A stretch of DNA of 40,036 nt from CAZGSV01 sp964528605 (GTDB lineage Bacteria; Armatimonadota; Zipacnadia; CAZGSV01), in contig CAZGSV010000020.1 in NCBI GenBank assembly GCA_964528605.1, positions 1 through 40,036 of the forward strand. The letters are read 5' to 3'. Made by a program: the position numbers and the translations under genes. The notes beneath the pieces are model-generated. The model ran no database searches, was not told the DNA's origin, and saw only the letters and a program-made list of their open reading frames with translations. This document shows, piece after piece, positions 7,932 to 16,236 of the stretch (positions within the stretch are counted from its first letter, which is position 1; each line of letters begins with the position of its first letter).

Positions 7932-8537
7932 TCACGGCGGCACGGGCCGGCGCCCGACCCATTCAATCAGGCGCGCGAGACACGTCGCGCCGCCGGCGTG
8001 CAGCAAGTTGACCTCGCCGTGCGCGAGCGTCAGAAACACCGACTTGTCACGCCCGCCCGGTATCTCGAGCAAGCGCGCCCTGGCCCCCGCCCTGCGAAGA
8101 GCCAGCGATATCCTCGTTCCCAAGACCCGCGCCAGTGGGCGTCGCGATTGCCTCTCCATCGCCTCGTCGGGCACGCAGGCGATCACCGCCGCCCTCGCAC
8201 CGCTCAGGCACCACCCCGCGTCGGTCAGCCCCCGCACCACCATCTCCGTGACCGCCCGCCCCTCAGCCCCTGCCAGTGCCGACTCAGCGCCCTCCACGGG
8301 TACCGCCAGGTGCATCATGGCTCCCGCGCGCTCCACAGGCTGATAGGCGCAGACCACCACGCCCGAGCGCACCCCCGGCGCCAGCAGCCCCTCGCCCGGA
8401 TCGCTCGCCACCCGCAACTCTCCCGTGATTCGCCCCGCCGGCCATGCCTCGTGTCCAATACCGGCTCGCCGTGCCCTCCACCGCGCAACCTGTCGCTCAG
8501 ATGCTACCGGTCTCGGGGCAACTGCAGTCCAGGCCAT
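7932..8537 (-). CDS. CheD-like protein lacking the catalytic cysteine
   Basis: The 201-residue protein aligns by eye along the CheD chemoreceptor glutamine deamidase: the strand-turn GLLAPGVRSGVVVCAYQPVE, the histidine region GAMMHLAVP (His76), a helix, a glycine-rich turn, LARVLGTRISLALRRAG, and a closing IPGGRDKSVFLTLAHGE strand pair. CheD uses a Cys in GSC-V and a His in H-x-x-x-P. Here the cysteine position is Gly59 (codon GGC, one base from the Cys codon TGC), while His76 remains. An N-terminal extension of about 45 residues precedes the domain. ATG 8537 is preferred over GTG 8540 because GGAGG is seven bases upstream. The protein is probably a non-catalytic CheD relative, perhaps a binding partner for CheC or receptors; function is inferred. 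Confidence 0.72.
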   Translation of the reverse strand: MAWTAVAPRPVASERQVARWRARRAGIGHEAWPAGRITGELRVASDPGEGLLAPGVRSGVVVCAYQPVERAGAMMHLAVPVEGAESALAGAEGRAVTEMVVRGLTDAGWCLSGARAAVIACVPDEAMERQSRRPLARVLGTRISLALRRAGARARLLEIPGGRDKSVFLTLAHGEVNLLHAGGATCLARLIEWVGRRPVPP

Positions 8538-8567
8538 CACGTTCCCTCCCCTAAGCAGCGATGACGC

Positions 8568-9026
8568 TCAAGCGCGCCACTCGGCGCCGGCCCCCGGCAT
8601 CTGCCCCCCGGCTGCACGCCTGGCATACGGGCGCCCTCGCCTCGCCAAACCACACTCCGCGCAGGCGTCCACAAGCCCCGCGTCCGCCTTTAGCGCCTCC
8701 TCAGCCGCGCGCCCGAGGTCCACACCGCAATCCATGGGCCCGCGGCCCAAGTGCTCCCCAACGGCCCGCGCCAATTGCTCCAAGGCCAACTCCCGCCTAC
8801 GCAGCAACTCTCCCAGCACCGCGCCGTCGCCCGCGCGAACGGCCCGCCGCCCCCGCTCCGCCAAGTCAGTACAGACTCCCAGCCAGTGCCGTAGCGACCG
8901 TGCCTCGTCTTCGTTCAATGCCACCAACGTCACGTTCCGGTGCCGAGCACCTTGCCAAGGACCGCCCTCGTTATCGGCCTCGGACGCCCACGCCCTAAGG
9001 GCGAACCGTGCCGCGCCCGCCCCCAA
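8568..9026 (-). CDS. Small helical protein, possible FlgN/FliT-type chaperone
   Basis: This protein of up to 152 residues is not confidently recognised. Its core (LNEDEARSLRHWLGV, then AVRAGDGAVLGELLRRRELA) has the pattern of FlgN/FliT flagellar chaperones: a first helix, a short turn with AGD, then a helix rich in Leu, Arg and Glu. The TTG at 9026 has AGGAG five bases upstream. A GTG at 8933 would trim 31 residues that look non-native. The stop is about 30 bases from the CheD-like start, so the two are probably cotranscribed. A flagellar role rests on position and this weak similarity. Confidence 0.45.
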   Translation of the reverse strand: MGAGAARFALRAWASEADNEGGPWQGARHRNVTLVALNEDEARSLRHWLGVCTDLAERGRRAVRAGDGAVLGELLRRRELALEQLARAVGEHLGRGPMDCGVDLGRAAEEALKADAGLVDACAECGLARRGRPYARRAAGGQMPGAGAEWRA

Positions 9027-9056
9027 CGCCGCTCCTACGCTCTCCCCGTCCGCCTT

Positions 9057-10112
9057 TCAGCCCAGGGGATACGTGCCTACGGCGCGCACTTCCTCCAGCA
9101 TCGCTACGTAGTTCTCCAACTTGCAGTAGTTGGTGATGCTGTTCGTCGAACCCACCGCCAGCCCCCCGCCAGGCCCCGCCCGCTCAATCAGATTCCTCAC
9201 CCACCGCCGCACTTCCTCCGGCCTGCCGCGCGCCAGCAGGTCCACGTCCACATTTCCTATCAGCGCCAGCCGCCCGCCGTACTGCGCCTTGAGTTCCTCG
9301 ATGTCGTAGATCCCCGGCGGGAGCGCGTGCAGCGCGTTGATACCTACGCCGTCCACCAAGTCCGGCAGCACCTGCTTCAGGTTGCCGCACGAGTGCAACA
9401 GGAACGGCAGCCCGTGCGCGTGCGCCACCTCGGCAGTGCGCTTGTGCCAAGGAAAAACGAACTCCCGCAGGTCCGCCGGGCTGATGAACGTCCCCGTGTT
9501 GAACCCCAGATCATCGCCCAGCCACAGCGCCCCCACCCGTTCCATCTCCGCGAAACTCGCGTGCATCCCCAGGATGAACTGTCCCACCCGCTGGAACACC
9601 TCTGCTACCAGATCTCGCCGGTCCACCAGCGCGTAGCAGAACGACTCCACCCCCATCAGCCACGAGGCGTGCTCGAAGATGCCCGCCGTGTTCGGAATCA
9701 ACATCATCCCCTCCGGCGCCAACTTCGCCGCCCGCTCCATCGCCGAGAAGTCCAGGTCCGACACCTTCGCCCAAGAGTACTTCTCCACATCCTCCCAATC
9801 CCGTATCACACCATCCCGTTCCGGCTGCCAGGCGCGCACGCCTGAGCCCAGCGGAGCCGTGTCCCGCGCCTCCAGCATCGGCCGGGGGAACGCGTAACTC
9901 GGCCACACCTCGACGTAGTCGTAACCGGCCTGGTACCAGAACTGCACTTCCCCCGCCACCGGGTCGTCCGCAATGCTTCTCCCCAGGAACGCCTCCTTCA
10001 TTGGCCGGTCCACGTGCAGTTCCATCACCGGCACCCGGTCCGGCTGCCCCTCGCACAGTAGTACGCAGCGCAGCCGCGCGAAGTCCGGCGACGGCCGGTA
10101 CGACAGCCTCAT
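9057..10112 (-). CDS. UroD/MtaA-family protein (methyltransferase-like)
   Basis: This 351-residue TIM-barrel protein belongs to the uroporphyrinogen decarboxylase superfamily. The segment PFLLHSCGNL carries the H-x-C-G motif of the MtaA/MtbA corrinoid methyltransferase branch, where His and Cys bind zinc. A DDLGFNTGTFISP strand and a GNVDVDLLARG strand also fit. The N-terminal arginine motif that binds porphyrin in HemE is absent, so it is not expected to decarboxylate uroporphyrinogen. Its ATG overlaps the stop of the MFS gene (ATGA at 10112-10109), so the pair is one operon. No corrinoid protein gene is adjacent, and the substrate is unknown. Confidence 0.82.
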   Translation of the reverse strand: MRLSYRPSPDFARLRCVLLCEGQPDRVPVMELHVDRPMKEAFLGRSIADDPVAGEVQFWYQAGYDYVEVWPSYAFPRPMLEARDTAPLGSGVRAWQPERDGVIRDWEDVEKYSWAKVSDLDFSAMERAAKLAPEGMMLIPNTAGIFEHASWLMGVESFCYALVDRRDLVAEVFQRVGQFILGMHASFAEMERVGALWLGDDLGFNTGTFISPADLREFVFPWHKRTAEVAHAHGLPFLLHSCGNLKQVLPDLVDGVGINALHALPPGIYDIEELKAQYGGRLALIGNVDVDLLARGRPEEVRRWVRNLIERAGPGGGLAVGSTNSITNYCKLENYVAMLEEVRAVGTYPLG

Positions 10113-11629
10113 CGCCTAGCCTCCTGGCACTCCTCGCTGTCGCAGGCCGCGCCGTTCGCGTTGCCGTTCTCATCCTCTCCCGCCGCGCCACCCGCCGTCG
10201 CCGGCGGCACCCTGTCCTCAGCTGCCAGCCTGCTGCCGCCCAGCGACAGCCCCAGGTACTGCAGCATCAGCGCCGGGCTCGGCACCCGCGGGTGCATCAG
10301 CGCGCTCACCAGCCGCCGCACCCCAAGTTCCTTCTCCTCCCGCAACGGCCGGATGACGAACACCGAAAGTGCCCGCATTATCGCGGAACATAGGAACAGC
10401 AACTTGAAATGGTTCAGCAGCACCGGCCCCAAGTGGAAGTGCAGGCCCTGCGCCGCCTCGCTCACCGCCCCCCCCGCGAGCGGCGCCAGCGTCCCCGCCA
10501 GGTTTGATACCGTTGCGAAAAGCGCGATGTAGGTCGCGTTGCGCCCCCGCGGCGCCAACTTCAGCCACAGGTTCGTCTCCCCAATGGATACCCCTGCCCA
10601 GGTCAACCCCCCGAGGAAAAAGACCACGGGCACGATGCGGTAGTGGCCCGGCTCCGTAAACAGCCACATCACCGGCAGCACCGCTATTCCCAATAGACAC
10701 AGAATCACCACCGGACGGCTGCCGTAGCGGTCGCTCAGTTTGCCCCAGAACTGCAGCGCCAGGGCGTTGGTGGCGTTCTGGATAGACTGGTAAACCGCAA
10801 TCTCCGAGTGGCTCATCCTCAGCCGCTTGAGTTGGTACACGACAAAGAACGGCCCCGAGAACATGGTGGCGAAAACCCGGAAACCCAAGTAGCCGGCGAA
10901 GCGAAGGAAGTTCGGGTCCTTCCACGGGCGCCGCAGCAGAACCAACAGCCGCCGCCCCGACCGCGCCTTCCGCCCCGTGGCGTCCGGCATCCCCGCCAGC
11001 ACCACGATGCCCGTGGCTCCCACGATCACCGCCGCCGTGAACAGAATCAGGAAGCCGCTCGGGCTACTCTCCCCGTTCTGCGCCTTCCACCAGTCTACGA
11101 ACCAACCGCCCGCCAGCAGCGCCACGATTCCGCCGACGGAATAGAGGCTGCTGCGCCGCCCAATCTGTGTCCCCCGCTCCGACGGCGGTATCAGGTTGCC
11201 CAGCCACGACAACCAGGAAACCGAGGTCACCGCCATCGCGACGCCCGAGACGGCTTGAATCGCCATGAGCAGCACTACACCTTGCGACCGAGCCGCTCCC
11301 GCGGCCAGCACCGGCGCCAGCAGCGCCAGTATCCATGCCGTGCGGGCGGTGCCCGCGGCCCACAACGTGATGCGCCTCTGCCCGCCGAAACGCTCCAACA
11401 CCGCGGCCGCCGGCAACTGCATCAGCCCGGTGAAGGACGGGATGGCCGCTAGGTAACCTATCTGGATGTCGCCCGCGCCGTACGCCAGCGCAAGCCCGGT
11501 AAGGAACTGCCCGCCCACCAACGTGCCCCAAACGGCGCACAATGCCCCCTCCCAAATGGCCCGGCGCATGCCGCGCCGCCACTCCTCCTCACCTGAACCG
11601 GGCTCGTTGGTCTCTTCCGCCAAGAACAC
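10109..11629 (-). CDS. MFS transporter
   Basis: The protein has about 12 hydrophobic segments and a cytoplasmic loop rich in Arg and Lys between the two halves, the major facilitator layout. Segments include IGYLAAIPSFTGLMQLPAA, VFATMFSGPFFVVYQL and LFATVSNLAGTLAPLAGGA. A hydrophilic tail of about 60 residues ends it. The longest frame starts at GTG 11629 (506 residues), only about seven bases from the predicted transcription start. An ATG at 11569 has a GAGGAGGAG site upstream and may be the true start (486 residues). It is translationally coupled to the UroD-like gene and may import that enzyme's substrate. Confidence 0.88.
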   Translation of the reverse strand: MFLAEETNEPGSGEEEWRRGMRRAIWEGALCAVWGTLVGGQFLTGLALAYGAGDIQIGYLAAIPSFTGLMQLPAAAVLERFGGQRRITLWAAGTARTAWILALLAPVLAAGAARSQGVVLLMAIQAVSGVAMAVTSVSWLSWLGNLIPPSERGTQIGRRSSLYSVGGIVALLAGGWFVDWWKAQNGESSPSGFLILFTAAVIVGATGIVVLAGMPDATGRKARSGRRLLVLLRRPWKDPNFLRFAGYLGFRVFATMFSGPFFVVYQLKRLRMSHSEIAVYQSIQNATNALALQFWGKLSDRYGSRPVVILCLLGIAVLPVMWLFTEPGHYRIVPVVFFLGGLTWAGVSIGETNLWLKLAPRGRNATYIALFATVSNLAGTLAPLAGGAVSEAAQGLHFHLGPVLLNHFKLLFLCSAIMRALSVFVIRPLREEKELGVRRLVSALMHPRVPSPALMLQYLGLSLGGSRLAAEDRVPPATAGGAAGEDENGNANGAACDSEECQEARR

Positions 11630-11642
11630 TCACTGCCGCTCG

Positions 11643-11671
11643 CTTATATGCCCCACCCCGCCCCCCGTCAA
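11643..11671 (-). promoter_or_regulatory. Promoter of MFS-UroD operon
   Basis: The minus strand has TTGACG (11671-11666), a 17-base spacer and TATAAG (11648-11643), which predicts transcription from near 11636. It is back to back with the small RNA promoter at 11707-11735. Confidence 0.7.
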
Positions 11672-11706
11672 CCCAACCCCCAAGTCCCAATCTTCCCAGG
11701 AAACAG

Positions 11707-11735
11707 TTAACTATACTTTCAGAGTGTGGTAAGAT
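11707..11735 (+). promoter_or_regulatory. Promoter of candidate small RNA
   Basis: TTAACT (11707-11712), exactly 17 bases, then TAAGAT (11730-11735) preceded by TGG, an extended -10. The start should be near 11742. The hexamers lie in an AT-rich island that stands out from the G+C-rich surroundings. Confidence 0.65.
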
Positions 11736-11741
11736 AGTTGA

Positions 11742-11887
11742 TAGACCAAGAAGGGGGTGATGCAGAGTGCATAGACACGACGGTCGAGGTGATTGGGGAG
11801 GGTAGTCCGCAACCTAACGGGTTTAGGCTGCCTTCCAATCCAGGCAGTCACCGGAAGAGCCCCCTGCTCACCGCGGGGGGCTCTTTT
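11742..11887 (+). ncRNA. Candidate structured small RNA
   Basis: About 145 bases lie between a clear promoter and an intrinsic terminator, with no convincing protein inside. Predicted helices by eye are ATGCA/TGCAT with a GAG loop (11760-11772), CCTAA/TTAGG (11813-11827), GCTGCCT/AGGCAGT (11828-11848) and the terminator stem (11856-11884). GACC at 11744 could close on GGTC at 11782. Short frames exist (for example a 12-codon GTG frame at 11767), so a leader or mini-peptide is possible. It does not run into a downstream gene on the same strand, which argues against a riboswitch and for a stand-alone RNA. I do not recognise the family. Confidence 0.5.
11856..11887 (+). terminator. Intrinsic terminator of small RNA
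   Basis: AGAGCCCCC (11856-11864) pairs perfectly with GGGGGCTCT (11876-11884) and is followed directly by a T run. Confidence 0.85.
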
Positions 11888-12087
11888 CCGTACCACCTCT
11901 CGCCGCCGCCAGGCGTGAGGTCGTAGGGGCCCGCCTAAGGCGCGTGGTTGCCCACCGCAGGGGCGACGCGGTGCGGTCGCCCGCCTCTAGGAGCGCCCTC
12001 GGGTGCGACCCCAAACGGCGCCCTCGGGCGCCGCGCCGTAGGGGCGGCACGTGTACCTCGCTTGCCCGCCGGAGGAGGGCGCTCGCC
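11888..12087. repeat. Intergenic palindromic repeats (GTAGGGGC family)
   Basis: This 200-base stretch has no gene. It is a patchwork of short G+C-rich inverted repeats, including a GTAGGGGCCCGCCTAAGGC unit at about 11927 that recurs near 38030 with one or two changes. Further GTAGGGGC pieces lie near 12046. Confidence 0.6.
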
Positions 12088-13119
12088 CTAGAACTCCGTC
12101 CGCACTTTGACGGCCTGGCCGGTTCCAGCCGACTCTACGATCGCGCAGCACACCGCCACCGTCCTCGCTCCGTCCACCACGTCCGGCATCGGCTCCCCCT
12201 CGCCCCGTATCGCCGCCGCCAACTGCGCAATCTCCCCCTGAATCGGCTTCCCCGCCTGCGGCTCCACCGGAATCGTCGCGTAGCGATTCTGGTGCGGCAC
12301 CTCATCCGCCACATAGAGGTACACTTGCGGCTCGTTGATGTCCGTCCACACGCTGCCCTGCGCCCCGTAAGCCAGAAGCCCTAACTTCTGATGCGGCCGG
12401 AGTTGCACCCCCGTACTCACCTGACACTTGCCCGTGACCCCGGACTTGAACCTCAGCACCGACACATAGTTGTCCCGCAGCCCAAACCACGGCAGCGCCT
12501 TGTGATTCGAGTACGCAAACACCTCCTCCACCTCACCGGCAACCCAGCGCATCAGGTCCAAGGGATGCACCGCCCCCCCTAGCACGATGCACTGCGGGTG
12601 CCGCGGGTCGGAGCGCCAGGGCGTGCGCGCATAGACCTCCCTGCACTCGTGAATGTAGTCGCCCTCGACGTGGAACAACTCGCCTACCCGCCCGTCGGCG
12701 ACCAACTTCCGCGCCGCCACGAACTGCGGCCAGAAACGCAGCACGTTCCCGACGCCCAACTTGAGGCCCGTCGCTCTTACCTTCTTGACCAGCGCCTCCG
12801 CCTCCTCCACCGAGACGCACATCGGCTTCTCCACCAGAACGTGTTTGCCGGCCTCGAGCGCGGCCAGCGCGTGCTCGGCATGCAGGTGGTCGGGTGTGCA
12901 TATCGAAACGACGTGCACCTCGGGGTCGTCCAGCAGCCGCCTATAGTCGGTATAGACCTGGGCGAGCCCGAATTCCTCCTTCGCGCGCGCCAGCAGCGTC
13001 TCGTTCACGTCGCACGCGGCCACCGCCTTCATCCCAGGCGCCTGCCCATACGCCGCCAGATGCGACCACCCAACCCCCAGGCCGATAGCCGCGCCGCCCA
13101 AGGTCTTGTCGCTGGTCAT
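12088..13119 (-). CDS. Gfo/Idh/MocA family oxidoreductase
   Basis: The 343-residue protein is an NAD(P)-dependent sugar/inositol-type dehydrogenase. An N-terminal Rossmann strand with the GLGVGWSH turn (residues 13-20), the DDPEVHVVSICTPDHLH nucleotide-binding segment and the EKP motif (97-99) are visible. The C-terminal half is the mixed alpha/beta substrate domain. The start is ATG 13119, with GGAGGT nine bases upstream; the frame extends upstream but through the promoter. The catalytic lysine is that of EKP. The substrate is unknown. It is divergent from the CBM9-like protein gene. Confidence 0.92.
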   Translation of the reverse strand: MTSDKTLGGAAIGLGVGWSHLAAYGQAPGMKAVAACDVNETLLARAKEEFGLAQVYTDYRRLLDDPEVHVVSICTPDHLHAEHALAALEAGKHVLVEKPMCVSVEEAEALVKKVRATGLKLGVGNVLRFWPQFVAARKLVADGRVGELFHVEGDYIHECREVYARTPWRSDPRHPQCIVLGGAVHPLDLMRWVAGEVEEVFAYSNHKALPWFGLRDNYVSVLRFKSGVTGKCQVSTGVQLRPHQKLGLLAYGAQGSVWTDINEPQVYLYVADEVPHQNRYATIPVEPQAGKPIQGEIAQLAAAIRGEGEPMPDVVDGARTVAVCCAIVESAGTGQAVKVRTEF

Positions 13120-13144
13120 CGCAAACGCACCTCCGGAGCCGCGC

Positions 13145-13173
13145 AGGCTACAGGCCCCTACCCCGACTGTCAA
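13145..13173 (-). promoter_or_regulatory. Promoter of Gfo/Idh/MocA gene
   Basis: The minus strand carries a perfect TTGACA (13173-13168), 17 bases and TAGCCT (13150-13145). Transcription should start about 19 bases before the ATG. It is divergent from the promoter at 13219. Confidence 0.6.
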
Positions 13174-13218
13174 AAGGCTAACCGCCCCGCGGCGCCGCGT
13201 GCGTGCGGCCCTCGCCCG

Positions 13219-13247
13219 TTGACAGTACCACCCCGCCCAATTATGCT
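13219..13247 (+). promoter_or_regulatory. Promoter of CBM9-like/DUF4091-like gene
   Basis: Perfect TTGACA (13219-13224), 17 bases and TATGCT (13242-13247). The ATG at 13243 lies within the -10 and therefore cannot be the start of the gene downstream. Confidence 0.75.
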
Positions 13248-13326
13248 CGCGGTGCAAGGCAATGCGATGCCGGTCCCCATCGGTATCAGCCCATCTCAGG
13301 CGGGGAATGAGGGGAGGAAGTCTGGA

Positions 13327-16131
13327 TTGATAGCGGCTGTCCGTCACCATCAGCAGCAATCCAAACTCAGCGCGCCTCTGCTGCTAGCACTGGCGCTCGC
13401 ACTAACGCTCTCTGTCCTGCCCGCCCGCGCGGCCGACCCGGCCCTCCCGACCACCAGCCGCGTGACCGTGCTGCCTGCCGAGCAGGCCCCTGTCGTGGAC
13501 GGCGACCTCGCCGACGCGTGCTGGCCGAACGCCGCAGTGCTGGCTCCGTTCGTCGCTGAAGGCGGCGCCGCGCGAGCGAGCGAGCAGACCGTCTGCCGCC
13601 TTGCCTGGGACGAGCAGGCCCTCTACGCCTCGTTCCTCTGCCAACAGCAGACTGCTCCGGTCGCCCGCGTCAAGCAGCGGGACGCCGCCGAAGCCCTCGG
13701 TGACGACTCTATAGGCCTGGTGCTCCTTCCGCCGGGCGCCGACAGGCCGGTGCACATTGTCGTGACTGCCGGCAACGTGGTCTACGACGCGCTCGGCTTC
13801 GGGCCCGCGAATGCCTGGGATGCGGCCTCGCTGCGCAGCGCCGTGGCGAAGACCGACAGAGGCTGGCAAGCGGAACTGAGCATCGCTTGGGCCGACCTCG
13901 GCGCCCCCCCTACGCCCGACGCCGCCTGGCGCATTGCCGCGCTGCGCTTCCAACGGGCCGCCCGCGAACGCAGCGCCTGGCCCTACATGCGCCGCGCTCC
14001 CTACGAGCCCTGGCGCCTCGCCGAGGCCAAGTTCGTCAAAGAGGGTGTCGCCGTCTGCGAACTCCGCATAGAGGATGGATTGGGGGACCTCTGCCGGCCC
14101 GCGCAAGCGACCCTGCGCCTGCGCAACCGCAGCAGTCAAACGGTGCGCATTGCGGGCAAAGGCTGGATCGCACCCCCTCTCAAGGAAGTGGAGGGTCCTC
14201 TCCTCACTCTCGCGCCGACCGCCGAAGCCTTCCTTCCCGTGACGCTGCCTGCCCAGGCGGCCCGCGGCAACCGCGCCACGCTCGCCCTCTGGCAGGAAGG
14301 CAGCGATGCCGACCTTCCCGTTTTTGCCGATATCCCTCTGCGCCCCACCTTCTTGCGCCCTCGAGTCGAGCAAGCCCTGCGCGAACTCGGCGCCTGTGAA
14401 GAGTTCCTACTGGGCGTCGTCAGCAATCTCGAGGAGATTCCCGGACTGCTTGAGCGCATACTCAAGGTCCGCCAGGCGTTGCGCAACGCAGGGGCTCTCC
14501 TCGACCAGCCCGGCCCGCCCACCAGCACCGCCTACGAAGAGGCGCGCGCTGCCGTCGCCAGCGCCGAAGAGCAGGTGCGCGCCCTCGGCATCCAGTGCGC
14601 CATCATCGCCTCCTACGCGCCGCGTGAATTGACCGCCGGCAAGATGGAGCGCAAGCACCTGCTATGGCCAACCGTGCCTTTCTCGCCGCTCGATCCCCAA
14701 GCCTGGCCTGAGCCCTCTCAGGTCGGCCCCTCGCTGCGCATCCTTGCCGTCCCCGGCCAAAGCGCCTCCGGCTCCTTTTGCCTGCTCAGCGGGGAGGCGC
14801 TCGATGAAGTGGTCGTCGAGTGCACTGAGTTGCGCTCCGCGCTTAACACCCTGGCGCCACGAACGCTCGATATGCGCGTCGTGCGAACGCCGACGCCCAA
14901 CGACGACCCCATGGCCGCGTTACTCGTCAAAGACGACCGCGCCGCGCCCGAGGCACCGGAGGCAGTGCGCGGCTCCGGCCCGCAAGCCGCCACCACCGCC
15001 CCCGCGGGCGCGACCAAGCAGTTCTACCTGACCGTGAATGTGCCCCGCCCAGCCACGCCAGGTGTTTACCTCAGCCTCATCACCGCCGGACCCGAGAACG
15101 GCCCCAAGGCGTCCTTGCCCGTCGAAGTCCGAGTCGTCCCCTTCGACTTGCAGCCTCTCGACAGAAACCTCGTCGTGGACTTCCCCTATTCGCTCAGCAG
15201 CGAAGGGAACGGCCGCCCGCTCGCCCTAATGACCTACCAGGCATGCCTGCAGGACATTGCGTGCCACGGGTTCACCCAGGGCATGCTGCGTGAGAGCCCC
15301 GAGGAGGTCGCCGCCGCGCTTTCCCTTCGCCGCCAGGAGCGGCTCACCGGACCGGTTCCCTACAGCGGCGGCGCCGGCGTGCAAGAGATGATCTCCTGGC
15401 TAGCCGAGAATGGCCCGGCGGAGCCCCCCATGCTGCTGCCCGTGCCGCCCTTCGCGCAGGACCCGCTGGAGGCCGAGCGCCTTGACAAGATGGCCGCCAA
15501 GGTGGCCAGCACGGGAGCGGGGACCATCGCCACGCTCCTGCAAGCCGCCTCGCCGCCCTCCAGTCCCTGGGCCGAGGTGCTCGCCTTCGGCGAAGAGTTG
15601 GGCGGCTTCGTCGAGGTTGGCCGTTCCGCGCCGCCTGCGGAACGCCGAGCCTGGTACTACTGGTGGGACGCCACGCGCGGCTCCCCGCTCAGGAACCGAC
15701 TCTTGTGCGGCCTCTTCCTCTGGGCGTCTCCATTCGACGGCGTGGTGGCCTACTCGTATGAAAGCGCCCAGGAGAACGGCCCTCCGGCGGGGCTGATCCG
15801 TCTCGGCGCCGACGGGCCAATACCGACCCTCGCCTGGGAGGCCTGCCGTGAAGGGGTACAGGACCTGCGCTTCCTGCAAACCCTCCAAGAAAGAGTCGCG
15901 CGCGCGCAGCGCTTGCTCGCTGAAATGCGCAAGAAGGGCACAACGCTTCCCCCAAGCCTCACTCACGCCGCGGCCAGAGGCTCGAACGCACTCGCCCTCA
16001 TCCACTCCCTGGTCACGGGCGACCCCGAGGAGGCGTTGCGACGATTGCCGGCCGACTCCTTCCACGCCTTCCGCGCCGAAATGGCCTCCTGCATTGTCTT
16101 GCTGGACCAAGCCTTCAAAGAAGTAAGATGA
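13327..16131 (+). CDS. Secreted CBM9-like / DUF4091-like carbohydrate-active protein
   Basis: I take the start as TTG 13327, with GGAGG nine bases upstream and a promoter further up; this gives 934 residues. A signal peptide follows (basic n-region, LLLALALALTL core, ARA-ADP cleavage). Residues about 35-235 match the family 9-like carbohydrate-binding fold (VVDGDLADACW, DDSIGLVLLP, WQAELSIAWADLG). The C-terminal part has the DUF4091-like pattern of YYWWDATRG, CGLFLWASPFDG and AWEACREGVQDLRFLQTL. Proteins with this layout are usually glycosidase-like, and a substrate cannot be named. Much longer upstream frames are antisense shadow of the oxidoreductase. It is followed at 105 bases by the TPR protein. 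Confidence 0.8.
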   Translation: MIAAVRHHQQQSKLSAPLLLALALALTLSVLPARAADPALPTTSRVTVLPAEQAPVVDGDLADACWPNAAVLAPFVAEGGAARASEQTVCRLAWDEQALYASFLCQQQTAPVARVKQRDAAEALGDDSIGLVLLPPGADRPVHIVVTAGNVVYDALGFGPANAWDAASLRSAVAKTDRGWQAELSIAWADLGAPPTPDAAWRIAALRFQRAARERSAWPYMRRAPYEPWRLAEAKFVKEGVAVCELRIEDGLGDLCRPAQATLRLRNRSSQTVRIAGKGWIAPPLKEVEGPLLTLAPTAEAFLPVTLPAQAARGNRATLALWQEGSDADLPVFADIPLRPTFLRPRVEQALRELGACEEFLLGVVSNLEEIPGLLERILKVRQALRNAGALLDQPGPPTSTAYEEARAAVASAEEQVRALGIQCAIIASYAPRELTAGKMERKHLLWPTVPFSPLDPQAWPEPSQVGPSLRILAVPGQSASGSFCLLSGEALDEVVVECTELRSALNTLAPRTLDMRVVRTPTPNDDPMAALLVKDDRAAPEAPEAVRGSGPQAATTAPAGATKQFYLTVNVPRPATPGVYLSLITAGPENGPKASLPVEVRVVPFDLQPLDRNLVVDFPYSLSSEGNGRPLALMTYQACLQDIACHGFTQGMLRESPEEVAAALSLRRQERLTGPVPYSGGAGVQEMISWLAENGPAEPPMLLPVPPFAQDPLEAERLDKMAAKVASTGAGTIATLLQAASPPSSPWAEVLAFGEELGGFVEVGRSAPPAERRAWYYWWDATRGSPLRNRLLCGLFLWASPFDGVVAYSYESAQENGPPAGLIRLGADGPIPTLAWEACREGVQDLRFLQTLQERVARAQRLLAEMRKKGTTLPPSLTHAAARGSNALALIHSLVTGDPEEALRRLPADSFHAFRAEMASCIVLLDQAFKEVR

Positions 16132-16236
16132 CCTCCGTTGCCGCCGCCTCGACTGACACTCGGGCCACGTGTGGGGGCGCAGCGAGATTGAACCGTTCGA
16201 GCGCGCGGCTGCGCGGCTCACCAGGGAGTCTCAACA

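Noticed and set aside
9057..10112. HemE (uroporphyrinogen decarboxylase)
   Set aside because: The N-terminal arginine substrate motif is missing and HSCGN points to the methyltransferase branch.
11738..11926. 62-codon frame across the small RNA
   Set aside because: It starts with TTG at the expected transcription start, crosses the terminator, and its product has no coherent pattern.
12598..13326. Extended N terminus of the CBM9-like protein
   Set aside because: These codons are antisense to the oxidoreductase and run through the TTGACA-TATGCT promoter. TTG 13327 has the only good ribosome site followed by a signal peptide.
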